Shown here: piece by piece, positions 47,314 through 59,924 of the stretch
Layout of the letters: each line of letters opens with the position of its first letter
Position numbering within the stretch: position 1 is the stretch's first letter
Assembly (NCBI GenBank): GCA_019787685.1
Contig: JAHNUO010000010.1
Span: 930,001 to 994,000, forward strand
Direction of reading: 5' to 3'
Length of the DNA: 64,000 bases
Source: Chiua virens
Lineage: Eukaryota; Basidiomycota; Agaricomycetes; Boletales; Boletaceae
Notes under the pieces: generated by a model
What the model was told of the DNA's origin: nothing
Databases searched by the model: none
What the model saw: the letters and a program-made list of their open reading frames with translations, nothing else
Position numbers and translations under genes: made by a program

Positions 47314-50300
47314 CTACGTGTGCCGTCTTGAGACCACACAACCCGAGTCGGAGCAATAAAGCACCAACCGGAACGATGCACGCACGCCAGCGGCAAACGT
47401 GGACGGGACCAGCCAATATTTACCTGGGCTGACCGTGCGAGTCGGGATGCACACCCCAGACAGGCTGTCACTGTAGGGACCGGATGATGCCAAAGGACGG
47501 TCTAGAGTGGATGTTGTGGATGCGCAGGCAGGGAAGAGAGAGAGGTTGAGCGCAGCGCTTGGTGCAGGTGAGGTGAGATGTAAGCGAGCACTACGACGGT
47601 GGATGACGTCAACTATCGAGAAGACATATAGGCCAACGTACCCAAGCTGTCCACTAGATGACAACTGAACCTCGTAAATTGGATTCAAATGGTACCGGCC
47701 GTGGCTGGGTCCGCCGACGGCCGTGTACTCGCCCCTTGTGAAATATCAAACCATATCCGTACCTCTAATGGGACACTGTCATCACTTACCACTCGCCTTT
47801 CGAAACTCTTGTGTACAATCCTGCCCCTTCGGGCGGGATAGCCCCCAGGTCAAACCGGAGTGAGCTTTCGATCTTGAACGTGAATGGTCCAAGATGAGTT
47901 TGAGGCTCAAATGCGGACAGAATCACGGTGTAGTCACCCGCTTCTCAGTAACGTCAGTCCTTGATGTCGTAGAAGTAATACACATTAAGACTTACGCGCC
48001 ATGTCTGCCGCCGCTCTGGCCCGACCATATGTATATGCCCCAGAGGAAGTCACCACTTCCTTTTGCGCCAGCCTACGAAGTAGCGTAAGCATTCCCGGGA
48101 GAATAGAAGAAAACGGAAAGAAAACGGAAAGAGTACGGACTCGACAATTCGCTCTCCAGAGGACCAGACAGCCGTCACATTCAGCGGCACCTTCCCTAGG
48201 TCCCTGCGCACTCAACACGACAACAGGACTTTTGCCCCGCCTTGTGCTTTTCGCCCCCGTCCCCACCTGCTACCTTCGAGCTCGCTACGGACCCTCTCAG
48301 AGACGTGGCCCTTGCCATTGGATGGAAGCGCACCCTTCCACTCAAACTACTGTTCTCGTCATAGATGTGGAGGTGCCACTGTGGGTTCAACATGTACGTC
48401 GGATGTGTATGGTTTCCGCCCGCGTTTTTTATCGTGAGCGTACCGTCCTACCTATCAAACAGACGAGATGAGTGCTTGAACGCACAACGCCACACCGACC
48501 AAGATGTACCTTGGTACTGAACCCACTATTCCTGGGACTAATGGGGTTCCCTATCCCCGCATTTTCGTCCCACCAGACTTTGACGTCCGCACCGCAAAAC
48601 ACGTTCACGGTAAAGAAGACGTTATCGAAGGGACCGTCATAGCTGGCAAGGACAGTGAATGCACCAGAGATGTTAGCGGTAGCTGAAGAATCCGACGAGG
48701 CCGCGTGTGACAAGGTCGAATCCTCTCCGATCCTTGTTCTGACTAGCACGTGTGGCGAAGTGGTATACGGGCTCTATGGTAAACCTGTCAAGCCATGTCC
48801 CTCCAGAAAGCCGCGTATCGATTTCACCTTTACTTCCGTATCCCCATTTTTCATCCATATGTCTCTCCGATCGTGCTCGTCTTCAGGTTGAACAGTTAGG
48901 GAGATATATTCACTTTCCCTATGAGTCTGAGAGAGGTGTCTGGTCAGAAGGACCCAGATGTCTTTACTGTTATCTAATGGGTCACCACCTCTGCCTGGAG
49001 GATTTTGGCATTCGTACAGTAACCGCAGATGGCGCATAGATGCTGAGAGTTATGTGTGGTGTGTTTTTAAACGAGCCGCAAGCGGTTCAAAGGAAGTAAC
49101 ACACCTTGTGCTTTATCCTTCGCATTCGATGGTTTCCATATCCTGGATTAGAGTACGTGAGCATATATTGCGCCACTGGTAGAAGGTAATGTCAAGAAGC
49201 TCACTCGTGAAAGTTTGTGCCACTCAGAAAACGACCCGGATTCCAGGACGCATATATCCCCTCGAATGTCGCACATATATCTTCCCATCTCATATCGAGC
49301 ACACCTGGGCACAGATCCAATCAACGTGTCACAGAGATATGGACCAACACCTACGCGAATTGCTCGCGCTGGGACCGTTCTCATACTGGGCATGAAGAGA
49401 TGGGCTAGATACAGGCACCCTTGAGTCTATCAGCGTTACCCATCGCTCGTTCTGAGTTTCCCTGAATACCTGAAATGATCATCCGTCAGTACGTAGTACT
49501 GGATTCAAAATGGCTGGAACCAGGGATAAATCCATCAACCCACCGACCGACAGCATAATCATGTGAGGGCAACAATTTCACACCCTGGATTTTAAGGAGA
49601 GTCTTGGCGTCCGTTCCGACGGTCAGCACACAATGACCTTTGATGGCAACTCGTTCAGGCCAAGACCTCGCCAAGAAAATTGTGGCAAATTACCTTTCCA
49701 AAACCCATTTGCTATCCTTTCCCACGTTTTTTCCCTTTCAAATGACGTGCTGTGGTCGAGGATTAGTACCCATAGTACGAAAATACATTCGGAGATTATC
49801 CGCTCGCGGTAGGTCGTACCTTTGTAATTCGACATGTTCCGGAATCCAGCCAGTCAATACACTTGATCATAATACCGTTAGACAGGGCACATCACAAGTG
49901 ACGACAGCAATCACACTGACCGTAGATCAATGGAAGAATTTCTGTCGTTAGATACGTGTATCATGCAAGAAGTTAGCAATGAACGACACGAGAAAAAAAT
50001 GTATCACTTACGATCCAGGAAAATCATATCCACCCATTAGTTTCATATACTAGTGCAAAGACATCAATTCCATCCCAGGCCGTCTGAACATAATGAAGAC
50101 ACACAGCTTTCTCTATCAAGGCTGGCCAAACAACTGGTTTTCGTCCTGACGATATGCCAATGAGACGCCCCAAGCCGTCGAAAGGGAGTAAATTATCGAT
50201 AGCTTCCGATCACGAGATCACAAGGCGGGCAAGATTTGACACGGCGGAGTGTGTCACGAGTTGATACAGAATATGGGAGTGCGAGAGACCGAAACGTCAA

Positions 50301-51441
50301 AACCCACAAAGGGTGATCATTCGGTTGACACTTACATATCTATGAGTGTGATAGCGAGATCTTTCGTCACCGCAATATCGTTGATTTGAACATGCTCTAC
50401 GTACTCGCCTGCAATCACCATTTAGATATGCTTTGAGATCATATCTTCCTGGCTGATTTCCAAAAAATAAGGATGAGACCAGTAACTTTAAAAAAAGTTC
50501 CAGAGAGATGTGTTAGTAGTCAGGCTTGAATAATACCACCAGGTAAAATATGTAAAGCCTTTGTACAAATAGAATAGGGGCAGAGAGAGAGAGAGGAGGT
50601 GATGTAAGCAGTATGTATCGTGGGGAAGAGGACAACAATCAGAAGATAAATGAGGGAACGCACGTTCGAGTTGAATCTTTGGTTGTGTTGAAGACAAACG
50701 GATATGGAGGCGCAAACCGAGCAGTCGTTGATGATATTCTGTTCTATGTCAGCAGGCGTCAAATTTGAAGAGAGCGCTTGGGAAGCGGAAGGGTCCCAGG
50801 TGGCTCTTTTCCATGTGACAACAGTGGAGTTGGAGACGATGGATAGTGGGAGAGTTGGTTGGCCATTAGGATCACTGGTAGCCGACAGTCAGCGACATGC
50901 GGGATGATGGTTGCCAAGGTGATACGCACGAGTAGCGTGTTCCCGGATTCGATGGCGGGGGAACGGGCTCACTCCAAAGAGGGTGACGGATGTCATTGAC
51001 CGTGGAAGACCGTCGAAGCACATATGATTGGTGGTCTGTGGTGTCACTGCTATGAGTAGTGGTATGATGAAAGTTTCATCATCCTCACTCGCTCCAAAGG
51101 AATTGATTGAGGCCGCAACTGGGCCAATTTGGGCGCCGGGTGTTTTGCTGGCCTTTTCGATCTTTTCGGCCCGTTGGAGCGCTTTTGATGCGTTTTCCTT
51201 GCACTGTGCCTGGAACAGGAGGGAGCTTGTAGCAGAGCGTGAGAGACGAATGAAGGCATCGGCTGCCTCGAGGTAGAGATTGAACGCCGGCTGAAACTCT
51301 GCAGCAAACTCTAATTTGATTGCACGATCGTAGACAGACTTTTGAAAGGGTTCAATGATAACTAGGATCCGACGGCCAAGTCAAAAGGCTGTGACGAACC
51401 TCGGCTTCTTGAAAAGTCTTGGGCGAGGTCATGAATTTCAT
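47314..51441 (-). CDS. Calpain-like cysteine protease with MIT domain (PalB/RIM13-like)
   Basis: In ascomycetes PalB/Rim13 is recruited to ESCRT-III and cleaves the PacC/Rim101 pH regulator. Start MKFMTSPKTFQEAE (51441); after a 60-bp intron comes an MIT-like helix bundle (LEFAAEFQPAFNLYLEAADA ... ENASKALQRAEKIEKA). The catalytic Cys lies in IINDCSVCASISVCLQ (codon 50721-50723), the His in KLLPSHDYAVGRW (codon 49561-49563), and a MRWEDICATFEGIYASWNP block follows. The C-terminal part has calpain beta-sandwich text such as NPQWHLHIYDENSS and SPGKYWLVPSTFAAGVRASF, ending at 47314. Many short introns; I did not resolve them all and cannot exclude lesions at 49600-50400, where frames change often. 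Confidence 0.75.
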
Positions 51442-52982
51442 CCGTCTACTGGTTACGGGACAGCCAGGAACACGCGTATCGTGGTTGGTGTCTGAATGAC
51501 ATTGCCAAGTGCACCTTGGCAATGTTTTACCATTATGTAAACTCAACCACAGAATAGGGTTAAGGTTATTATCCATCTTACCCTGATCCATCGACTCCGA
51601 TGAGTCGGCGACGCAATCGGCGAAGTCACACACAAGTTGCCGAGTCGCCTTCCACTTTCACAAAGATATCCACCAGACTTTATGGGATTCTGACAGGCTT
51701 GGCACGTCGTAGATTTACCCACCGGGTCATCCCAGCAGAGACAGCACACCGTCACATCAGCCACGAGTTCTTCAGATGCAATCTAGAGAATTTCATTTCC
51801 CAAGTTCCACATACAATTATATTAATATCTTATCTTTTTCATTCACGACCGACGGTTCACAGTGACCGATTGAATCGTGAACTCAGCACGAGAGGAAATC
51901 GAACCATGCATGCAGGGGGTACTAGTGCTCTTCTTGTCGCAACGTCTTTCCTGACCTCGCGTTCTAGTTGAAATTTCCGGCTTCTTAGGTCCGACTCATG
52001 ATACTATGAAAACAATAATGGGGATTATCGCCATACGATCAATTATGTCTAATCCTTAGCATACCTCTTCTCATTGAGGTCATCTCCACCGTGGCACATA
52101 ATATCTTCAACAGCGATCCGAAGAATTCATCGTGTATGTGCAGACAGCTTCATTAGATGTACTACGCCACACTAATCAACTTGAAATATTTGGTCAGTAA
52201 GTACCAGTCAAATATTGAAATATCCATATTGCATTAGGGAGACAGTCTTGAGGCAGATATCTTTCTCTGTACGAACTATTCTGAGTGTCATGTTGTGCGT
52301 GCTCGCAATCATCGTAACAAAGCAGTGGCAACCCAATCGATACATGAATTTACTTTGTCAAACACTTCTTTACGTACGTTCTATTTACTGCCAACTCCGA
52401 GAGACACGTTAGATAGGGCTAATGATGGCCTCTTCATCACAGCTTCCTCCTGCTGAACGTCGTCATCCTGTTGTATATTTGGGGAGAGATTCGTCATCAG
52501 CATTCGGGAGCACGCGTATGACGTTCAAGGCAAGGCTGGGGGCGGCATCGACTCTGGGTTTGGCCTATCGACGTCATCAGACGGTGGCGCTACCATATCG
52601 CGCATTGTGTTCACGAATAACGGGGCGGCGGAAAACATAGAGGTGGATGCAAGGCAGGATGAGGCAGATGGTGCCAAAGGATGTTGATCGACCGATGAAG
52701 GTGCACGTAAAGTGGACTTAGGACGAGATGCAATCAAAGTTGTGCGAATATTACTATCAAATAATGCATGACGATCAGCCACAACCGCACCAGCCGCACA
52801 TAGATTGAAATAAACCCAATGATTAGCCCTAGGTCGATGAACGTTGAACATTGGATCTGAATATTGAATTCCAAACTTGGCAACGGCTTGTGATCTTTAC
52901 AAGTACAAACAACCGCCTGATCACATGGCTTTTTGGTTACTACACGTAGAGACAGACGCATCCTGCCGTGCACGTATCCACT
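51442..52982. other. Intergenic between the calpain-like gene and KRI1; no confident gene
   Basis: Upstream region of both divergent genes. Two minus-strand open stretches are noted without a call: 51543-51764, with a cysteine set CCLCW..CQAC, and 52525-52851, with no recognisable motif. Neither can be extended into a convincing multi-exon gene by eye. Confidence 0.4.
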
Positions 52983-55900
52983 ATGCTTTCAGATTCAGAC
53001 TCTGACGAGAATGACCTGCACACCCTCGCCATCAACGAACACTTTGCAAAAGCTTTTGAATACAAGAAAGAAAGGGAGGAACTCGCGAAGCGTGCGTCGG
53101 ATTCGCTCTCTGGAACGTCTTGCGTGGATCGTGTTGACATGTGCCTACTCGCGACGCAGTGAAGGAAAAGTATGGCTCCGACTATTCAGGGTCAGACGCT
53201 TCCAATGCCGACGATTCGGAAGATTCTGAAGACACGGAAGAGGACTCGGATGGCGAAGAGCTAACGCCAGCGGTGGATGCTGCTATTCTTCGCACGCTGG
53301 CGCTCATTCGGAAGAAAGATCCGGTTATATATGAAGGCAGTAAGCAGGTGTTCGAAGGTGCGTGTCCTCCCCTGGAATTGCCCGTGTCCGACGACTGAAG
53401 ATGCAACTTATCCCTTCGTATAGAGGAACATACCCAAACACAACACAAGGCGCCTTCGGCGAAGCAAAAGAAGAAAGACAAGGTGTGCACCATTCCGTGA
53501 CGACCATCATTCCCCGTTCACGTGCTCGCATGGGTGCAGTCCAAACCTCTCACCGTTCGGGAGGCTGCACTCGCGTTCGCACTTGCAGATGGCGACCCAC
53601 ATTCGCGTTCAGCTAGTCCAGAACCGCGTCCGTTGACACATACCGAGGAACAAGCACTCCTTCGTTCGGAAACCCGCGATGCGTTCCGTGATGCAGTTGA
53701 TGCTGAAGGACAAGGTAATTCCGTAGGAGTCAACTTAAATAGTCCCGAAATTGACACGAATTTCTTGATTGTGGACGACAAGGAAACGACGACGATTTGC
53801 TTATACCGCGTTCACGCACGCGAGACGAGGTTGAATTGGAAGAGGAAGAATACAAGACGTTCTTGGAGAAAGAAGTTGGTGAAGACCTTCGCAACTTCAT
53901 CACTGTCGACGCGATCGACGCGATCGGTGTTGCAGACGTTGAAACCGTAGAAGATGGTGACAAAAAACAAGTGGGAAAAAAGAAAAAAGGTAAGAAAGAA
54001 CGAGAGAAGGAGAAGCAGACGAATCAAGAAAAAGTCGAGATGCGAGGCAAGAAAGCTCAGAAAAAGGGCGACACAAAGTTGAAGGAGGAGGCTGATCAAG
54101 AATTTTTGATCAAGTACGTATTACTGAAGTTTTCAAATGTTTCCGTGTGTTGCACCCTGCTGTCAGGATGCGCTGCCGTGGTCCTTCTGAATGTGACTGA
54201 CATGCGGCACAGTTATATTTTCAACCGAGGGTGGATAGACCGCTCGAATCGACGTGTGCCCACGTATAATGAAATCGTCGCATCATCCTCAAAACCGTCC
54301 AAAGGGAAGTCCGCCGAATCCCAAGTTGAACCAAATAATGGCGACGCCGCGAGCCAGAACTCGATCGATGAAAATAATGACGATCTCCATGGCGGTACTT
54401 TATCAGATGATAATTCATTCGACGATCTCGCGGATGCATTCGAAACATCGTACAACTTCAGATTCGAGGAACCGTAAGCATCTTTATTTTTGAATTCGGC
54501 CACTCCGAGGCATGATACGACTTTCGAACACTCACATCGATCGAATAGTGGTGGTGCACTAATTACATCCTTTCCTCGCAACGTTTCGACCGTTCGTCGC
54601 GAGTCCACTACTCGGAAAGACGCCCGTACTCGGAAAAAACAACGACAAGAGTCAGAAAAACAAGGACTACTCGAAGCGCGGAGGGAAGAGATAAGAAAAG
54701 AGCGCGAATTAGTAGAGGCTGTCGTCGCTGAGGAGGGCACGACCAATGGAGATACCTTGATGATTGAAAACGATACCTCCAAAAAATCAAGGAAGCAGCA
54801 AAAGAAGGAGGAGCTGGCTCGCATGAAAGCACTCAAAGCCAAGGAGCTGAGAAGAAAACTTGAGATGGTCAGTTCGGAAGGTGGCCTGGCTGGTATGGGC
54901 GATGAAGGTGGGCGCTTCATTACCGTTGTGCAATTGCTAATCACTGACTTAATTTGGTATAGCCCTCTCCCGTCTCGACCTTGATGCTGATTGGGATCCC
55001 GCCAAGCACGATGCGCAGATGTCGGAATTGTATGGTGGTGATGGTAAGTAAGGACTGCTATGGTTGAAACACTGATGGCCAGTCACTAATTTACTCTGTT
55101 GGGTATAGTCGACGGCGATGATACGGAAAAGCCGACGTGGGACGATGATATTGACATTAATAACATTGACCCATCCACGAACACAAAATCAAAAGCGGAA
55201 CTGAAGAAGCAGAAGAAGAAAGCAAAGAAGAAAAATAAAGACGAGGATGAAGACGCCGGGGTGGATGAGGATGAGATGGACGCGGACTTGGACGCAGGCA
55301 CGGGTTGGGATGATTGGGCCGACGAAGAAGAGTGGAGAGGTACAGAAGCGGAAAGACAACGTAAGGTAGACGCATACATGGATGAAGTCGTGAACAGACT
55401 TGGGTTCAGCGGCATAGTGAGTTCCACTCAGCTTGCAAACGGACAACATTCACATCCAAACTTGGCAGACCTCTCACATACCTACGCGTTTCCACTATAC
55501 TTCTACGCCTCTTGAAACTTACGGCCTTACACCAGCGGAGATCTTGCTTGCGACAGACACGGAGTTGAACTCTTATGTAGGACTAAAGAAGTTAGCACCC
55601 TATCGAATCGACAAAGGTTGGTGTACTCGACTTGTTGCATGTCGACCTACAGGCTTAATTCGGATTATAGATGGTAAAGCAAAAAAGAATTGGGACCCAA
55701 AGCGTGCTCAGCGATTGAAGGAGTTCCGCGAAACCTTACATTCTCGAGTGGGCTCCAAGTACGAGGGTTCCTGGGCATTCAACGGTGGCATAAACTCCAA
55801 GGCCCTAAACAGCGAAGCACGAGGCGAGAAGAAACGGAAGGGCAAGAATGAGCGCGCAAAGTTCAAAGCAGCGCAAGCCGAAAACGACGGAGAGGGGACC

Positions 55901-56110
55901 GATGGGGACAATGCCAGTGTCCAGCCAGAAGTCGCAGGAAAGCCACAAAAGCGAAGATATGATTCCGACGAAGGGCTGCAAACCCTTGTGGGTCATCCTG
56001 GCGAAGCTGAGCTGGAGGGGGAGCCTGGTGCGCAGAAGAGGAAACGGAGACGACGTCATAAAAAGGGATCCGGTGGCGGTGGTGAGGTGGATGTGTCGGC
56101 CACATCGTGA
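52983..56110 (+). CDS. KRI1: KRI1 ribosome-biogenesis protein
   Basis: Nucleolar protein that binds Krr1 and is needed for 40S subunit assembly. Starts MLSDSDSDENDLHTLAINEH (52983). The order is as expected: acidic N-terminus, AAILRTLALIRKKDPVIY, KPLTVREAALAF, EYKTFLEKEVGEDL, long lysine-rich coil, FLIKYILNRGWID joined across an intron, YNFRFEEP, RKQQKKEELARMKALKAKEL, and the conserved Kri1 C-terminal part (IPTRFHYTSTPLETYGLTPA then EILLATDTELNSYVGLKKLA). It ends in a very basic tail KRKRRRRHKKG. About eight short introns. The coding text joins well in frame throughout, which makes this one of the best-preserved genes here. Confidence 0.93.
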
Positions 56111-57126
56111 TCACAGTATCGTCGACAACCCATTGCGGTGGTAGGGTGAACTTCTCACCTACATACCATATGGTATTTGACGAACATGTATTTCCTGCCA
56201 TATTTTCGTTACCATATCGTGTGCATGCCAGGTTGTGAGTACAGACTCTGATGGGCGAGTCGCGAGTGATTGGTTATGGGCGCGCTAGCGAGATGCAGGC
56301 GTTCTTACAGTTCAGAGCGAGGTCATTGTCGTCCGTACTTGTGCGCCGTGTTTGCGTCGCAGAAGAGGGCGCGAGTAAGACCGTGAGTGCAAGCATGGGC
56401 AGCAATAAGAAAGGAGTCGTCGGGTGAATATTTGAATGATGACATCGTTGCATCAGCGCTGCGTTACAAGATCATGGATTTCGACAACCAGCCAGGTACA
56501 TGGCATCATGTAGGACTTCGGGGAAGGTGGATACGTACGGGTACCTCTACGATGAGCCTGCATGTCACGGTGATCCACACGCTTGCCCACGGCGCGGTCT
56601 ATTGATCGCTCAAAAAGGTCATCAATGGTGTCCACCTCAAACTTTGTAAGAATGCACATCAAAGCGAGACCAAAGCGCGACTTGGCCTTCTGATTTTGAG
56701 ATGATGGAACGAGGTGGATGAGTGGAAGAACAATAGAAACGTCATCAATGGTGTCCACCTCGAGCTTTGTGAGAATGCATACCGCGACTAACGCCAGGCG
56801 GAAGTGGAGCATGGATGAATAGTGCATTGACCCCACCGTTGTTCCATATTAGATGGTGGACGGGCGCGGTTTCCAATTTCGGAGAAGTGGGACGTGGATC
56901 AGTGTACCATGTGTAGAGAGACAATAGAAATTGGAATGTGGAACATACCCACATTGTTGCTCGTGTGTGGACTGGACGTGCTATAAAATGCAACCGGTCT
57001 GTGGTTTGGAGCGCAAGCTTCTCTCAGAGAAAATTCCAGCCTAAACCACAAACCATAGCATTCATAACAGGTCAGTCACCATCTCTAGCTGTAGATCCTC
57101 AGGCCTCACTCCTCAATTTCAGAAAT
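56111..57126. other. Intergenic with a small internal duplication
   Basis: No supported gene. About 40 bp near 56618-56657 recur at about 56741-56780 (TCATCAATGGTGTCCACCTC followed by similar bases). On the minus strand both read ILTK-EVDTIDD, so a decayed coding repeat is possible. Confidence 0.4.
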
Positions 57127-57488
57127 ATGGACTCTTTCCAAATCCCACCCGGCGAATCTGTATACACCTTCATCCCCGACGTGATGCTTCTGAAACTGGA
57201 TCCAGAAGCCATTCGGACTCTCCCCCGCACCTCTCTGCTAGAGCTCACCATAGTATGCAACCAGTCTTCTTTTTCTGTGATGAGGCTGACATTGTGTAGT
57301 GCAATGGCATTAAGATCATCAATAAGAAAAGGGAAGAGATCGTGGAAGAGCTCTTGTTCCTGCAAAGAATAACAAGGGCAGCTTATGCCTACTTGGTAGC
57401 AACATCCACACCCGAGGAACGTCGTGTGCTGGCCGAGACGTTTTATCCGAATGTGGATGATCTGCCTCTGAGATGGAACGATGAGTAG
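57127..57488 (+). CDS. Small unidentified protein, two exons
   Basis: Exons 57127-57252 and 57300-57488 with a 47-bp GT..AG intron encode about 104 residues, starting MDSFQIPPGESVYTFIPDVM and ending LPLRWNDE. No signal peptide or membrane helix. The second exon looks helical and charged (KIINKKREEIVEELLFLQR). The clean splice and continuous frame support a real gene; family unknown. Confidence 0.5.
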
Positions 57489-57902
57489 ATCTCTGATGAA
57501 CGTGTACGAATCAGGCGTGTGGGTACACTTTTTCGTTCGTCTGTGCGATGAACATGAGGACTGACCATCGATCTAGGCGGCTTTGTTTGGAGTGGCACGC
57601 CGTGCAGCGACACACTAGATACTTTTTTCTTTTCCTGCTCGAGCTCCGAGTCTTGTATAGTACTGTAATAAATGTCAACGTTCGATTTGTACAGCATGAG
57701 GAAGAGACGAAACGACCAGTCTAAGATTAGCTCGATCATAAAAGAGCGCCATGCAAATAGGTACAAACATTGATTACCATATTTGGATTAGTTATTGTAT
57801 TGATCGATTATTGTTCTTTGGTTGCATGGACCTTCTCTCTGCTGTACATATCTTGTTGTCTACTCCCCGTCCTTTTCCGTAACCCCTTCACTGTCCTCAA
57901 CG
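57489..57902. other. Intergenic upstream of the LRR gene
   Basis: No gene seen. Likely holds the LRR gene's promoter. Confidence 0.4.
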
Positions 57903-59545
57903 ATGAGCTCGAAATTTCATGAACATCTCTCCATTGCCATTCCCCCGAATAACTTCAATTTTCCTTTAGAGAGGCTCAAGTTCTCTCCGACAACGACGAT
58001 AGCGCCTTCGTCCCGTTTCTCCTTTAACGGAAGCAATTCAAAGCATTCGAAAAGTTTCAAGTCCACTTTTTCTAAAGACGTCGAGGCAGGTATATCCCCG
58101 ACATCATCCAATCTGCGGGACAGATTTACGAAGCTCTTTTCTGACGTCCGGATGCTTAACTCTACCGAGCCACACCATACTCCAGGACTGCCCGAGTGGC
58201 CACCGCTTCAGGTCGAGAAACGTCGCTGCCCATGTCAGCTTCACGACCCCAAACACGAAACTCGGGCGAGGAAACAACGGCGCCGGTCGCGCTGTCTCCT
58301 CATCTTGCTCATCATCGTACTTCTTTTCTTGGTTGGAAATGCCATTTTTCTCAACATCCGCGTCCTCTCGCTTTCTTCGTTATCCTACATGATTAGCCAA
58401 ACGACTACCACTGCTTACGCGCTTTCTGCGGATGCTCAGCAATGCGTTTCCGAATACAGCCTTAATGCACCTTCCTCACCCGGTGATTATCCCTGTTCGA
58501 CATGTCTGCCTGTTCTCCAAGCTGTAACTTCGTCCTACACGTCCAATTCCGCGAATTCTCAGAATACCCAGATAATCAACAACGCGATCCAGTTCTGTGG
58601 CCTTCGCGCTATCTTCGAGACCGCGAACTCGCAAGGGCAAGCTACTCTCGGGAACGGCAGTTGGGCTCAAAACGTCAATTTCTGCGTCTGGACGGGTGTG
58701 AGCTGTAGTTCGGGGCAGGTTGTATCATTGTGAGTGATGCGTACTAAGACTTTGTGTTTGTTCATCACCTTCATTCAGGCAACTCACCTACCCCGGTGTT
58801 CCTGCCACGTTGCCTAACGAGATTGGTGCTTTGACCTCGCTGCAGTCGTTCGAAGTCATAGGAGGAGACGCCATACCTGGTAAGAGTTCCTTTGTTTACC
58901 GATCGAGATTGTATTCTAATTGTTCCTTGTTTAGCTGGCTCCCTTCCGGGTTCATTCACCAATTTGACTGCCCTCACCAGTCTTCATCTCGAAGCTACTG
59001 CCATCACGGCGCTACCAAACTCGTTGTTCACCGCGCCTGGCCCAACGCGCCTCTCCACCCTCACTCTGCTCCGCAATACACAGATGGGTTCCGCTCTTCC
59101 AAGCAGTTTGACTGGTCTGACTGAGCTACAGAATCTGTAAGTGACATAAATCGACTGCCAGATACTCCTTAGACAGGTGTCATGTAGGTTGGTTAATTCA
59201 CAAGTGTTATCGCCATCCACGCTTGCGACACTCGCCGCGTCCTCATCGCTTGCTTCTTCTCTGCATACCCTCGACCTCACATCCACTTCGCTCTCGGGGT
59301 CTATTCCGAGCGCGCTGTTTTCCTTCCGGGGACTTACTCAGTTGTTGCTAGGTTCCAATAACCTCACTGGCACCATACCCATGTTGCCGAGCACCCTACA
59401 GGTGCTGGAGCTCAATGGAAATGCAGGGCTTACAGGAAGCATTGCGTGTTCCCCTGGACCGCTTGAACAATGCTCCGTACAAGGCACGGCGATCAGTGCG
59501 GCTGGTTGTGGTGCGTGTCAAAACAGCACGACGGCGGCACGATGA
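57903..59545 (+). CDS. Type II membrane protein with extracellular leucine-rich repeats
   Basis: Starts MSSKFHEHLSIAIPPNNF. About 130 cytosolic residues rich in Ser and ending in a basic stretch (RARKQRRRSR) precede one membrane helix (residues about 131-150, CLLILLIIVLLFLVGNAIFL). The outside part has a cysteine-containing cap (SFCVWTGVSC-like text, here NVNFCVWTGVSCSSGQVVSL), then plant-type LRRs: LPNEIGALTSLQSFEV, LPGSFTNLTALTSLHLEATA, LPSSLTGLTELQNL, IPSALFSFRGLTQLLLGSNN and LTGTIPMLPSTLQVLELNGN. It ends with a second cysteine pair (GCGACQN). Introns near 58733, 58880 and 59140. No kinase domain. Possible cell-wall or ligand sensor; role unknown. Confidence 0.8.
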
Positions 59546-59924
59546 ACGACGCTGAATGTAACAGTTTATTAACGACCTCGACATAATGATCTTCCCTCAC
59601 GCATATTTTCTGGTTGGGTGCTCACTGGCACACTAGTAGACAACACGAACAATCGGACTCTGTATACGATCTTGTAGCTATACCAGTGCATTGGTTTCAT
59701 TTACATTCTCTAGCTTTCTGGCGTCGATTAATTCTTTATCAGAGACATTTTATTTTTACTTAGAACATGGACGAATTTCTTCTTTTACACCTGACGTACC
59801 ACATGCCTAATATGTCAATGTACTTACACTTTTGGAAATGCCACGACATGATTTGAAGGTGTCTGCTGCCAACGTCGATCTGTCCCTTGCAGTGAGGCTG
59901 CTACTACTAGCTTAAACTCGGACC
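59546..59924. other. Intergenic between the LRR gene and ERV2
   Basis: No gene seen. Confidence 0.4.

Noticed and set aside
51543..51764. Zinc-finger gene from the CCLCW..CQAC cysteines
   Set aside because: The set matches no finger spacing I know and the frame cannot be extended with plausible exons.
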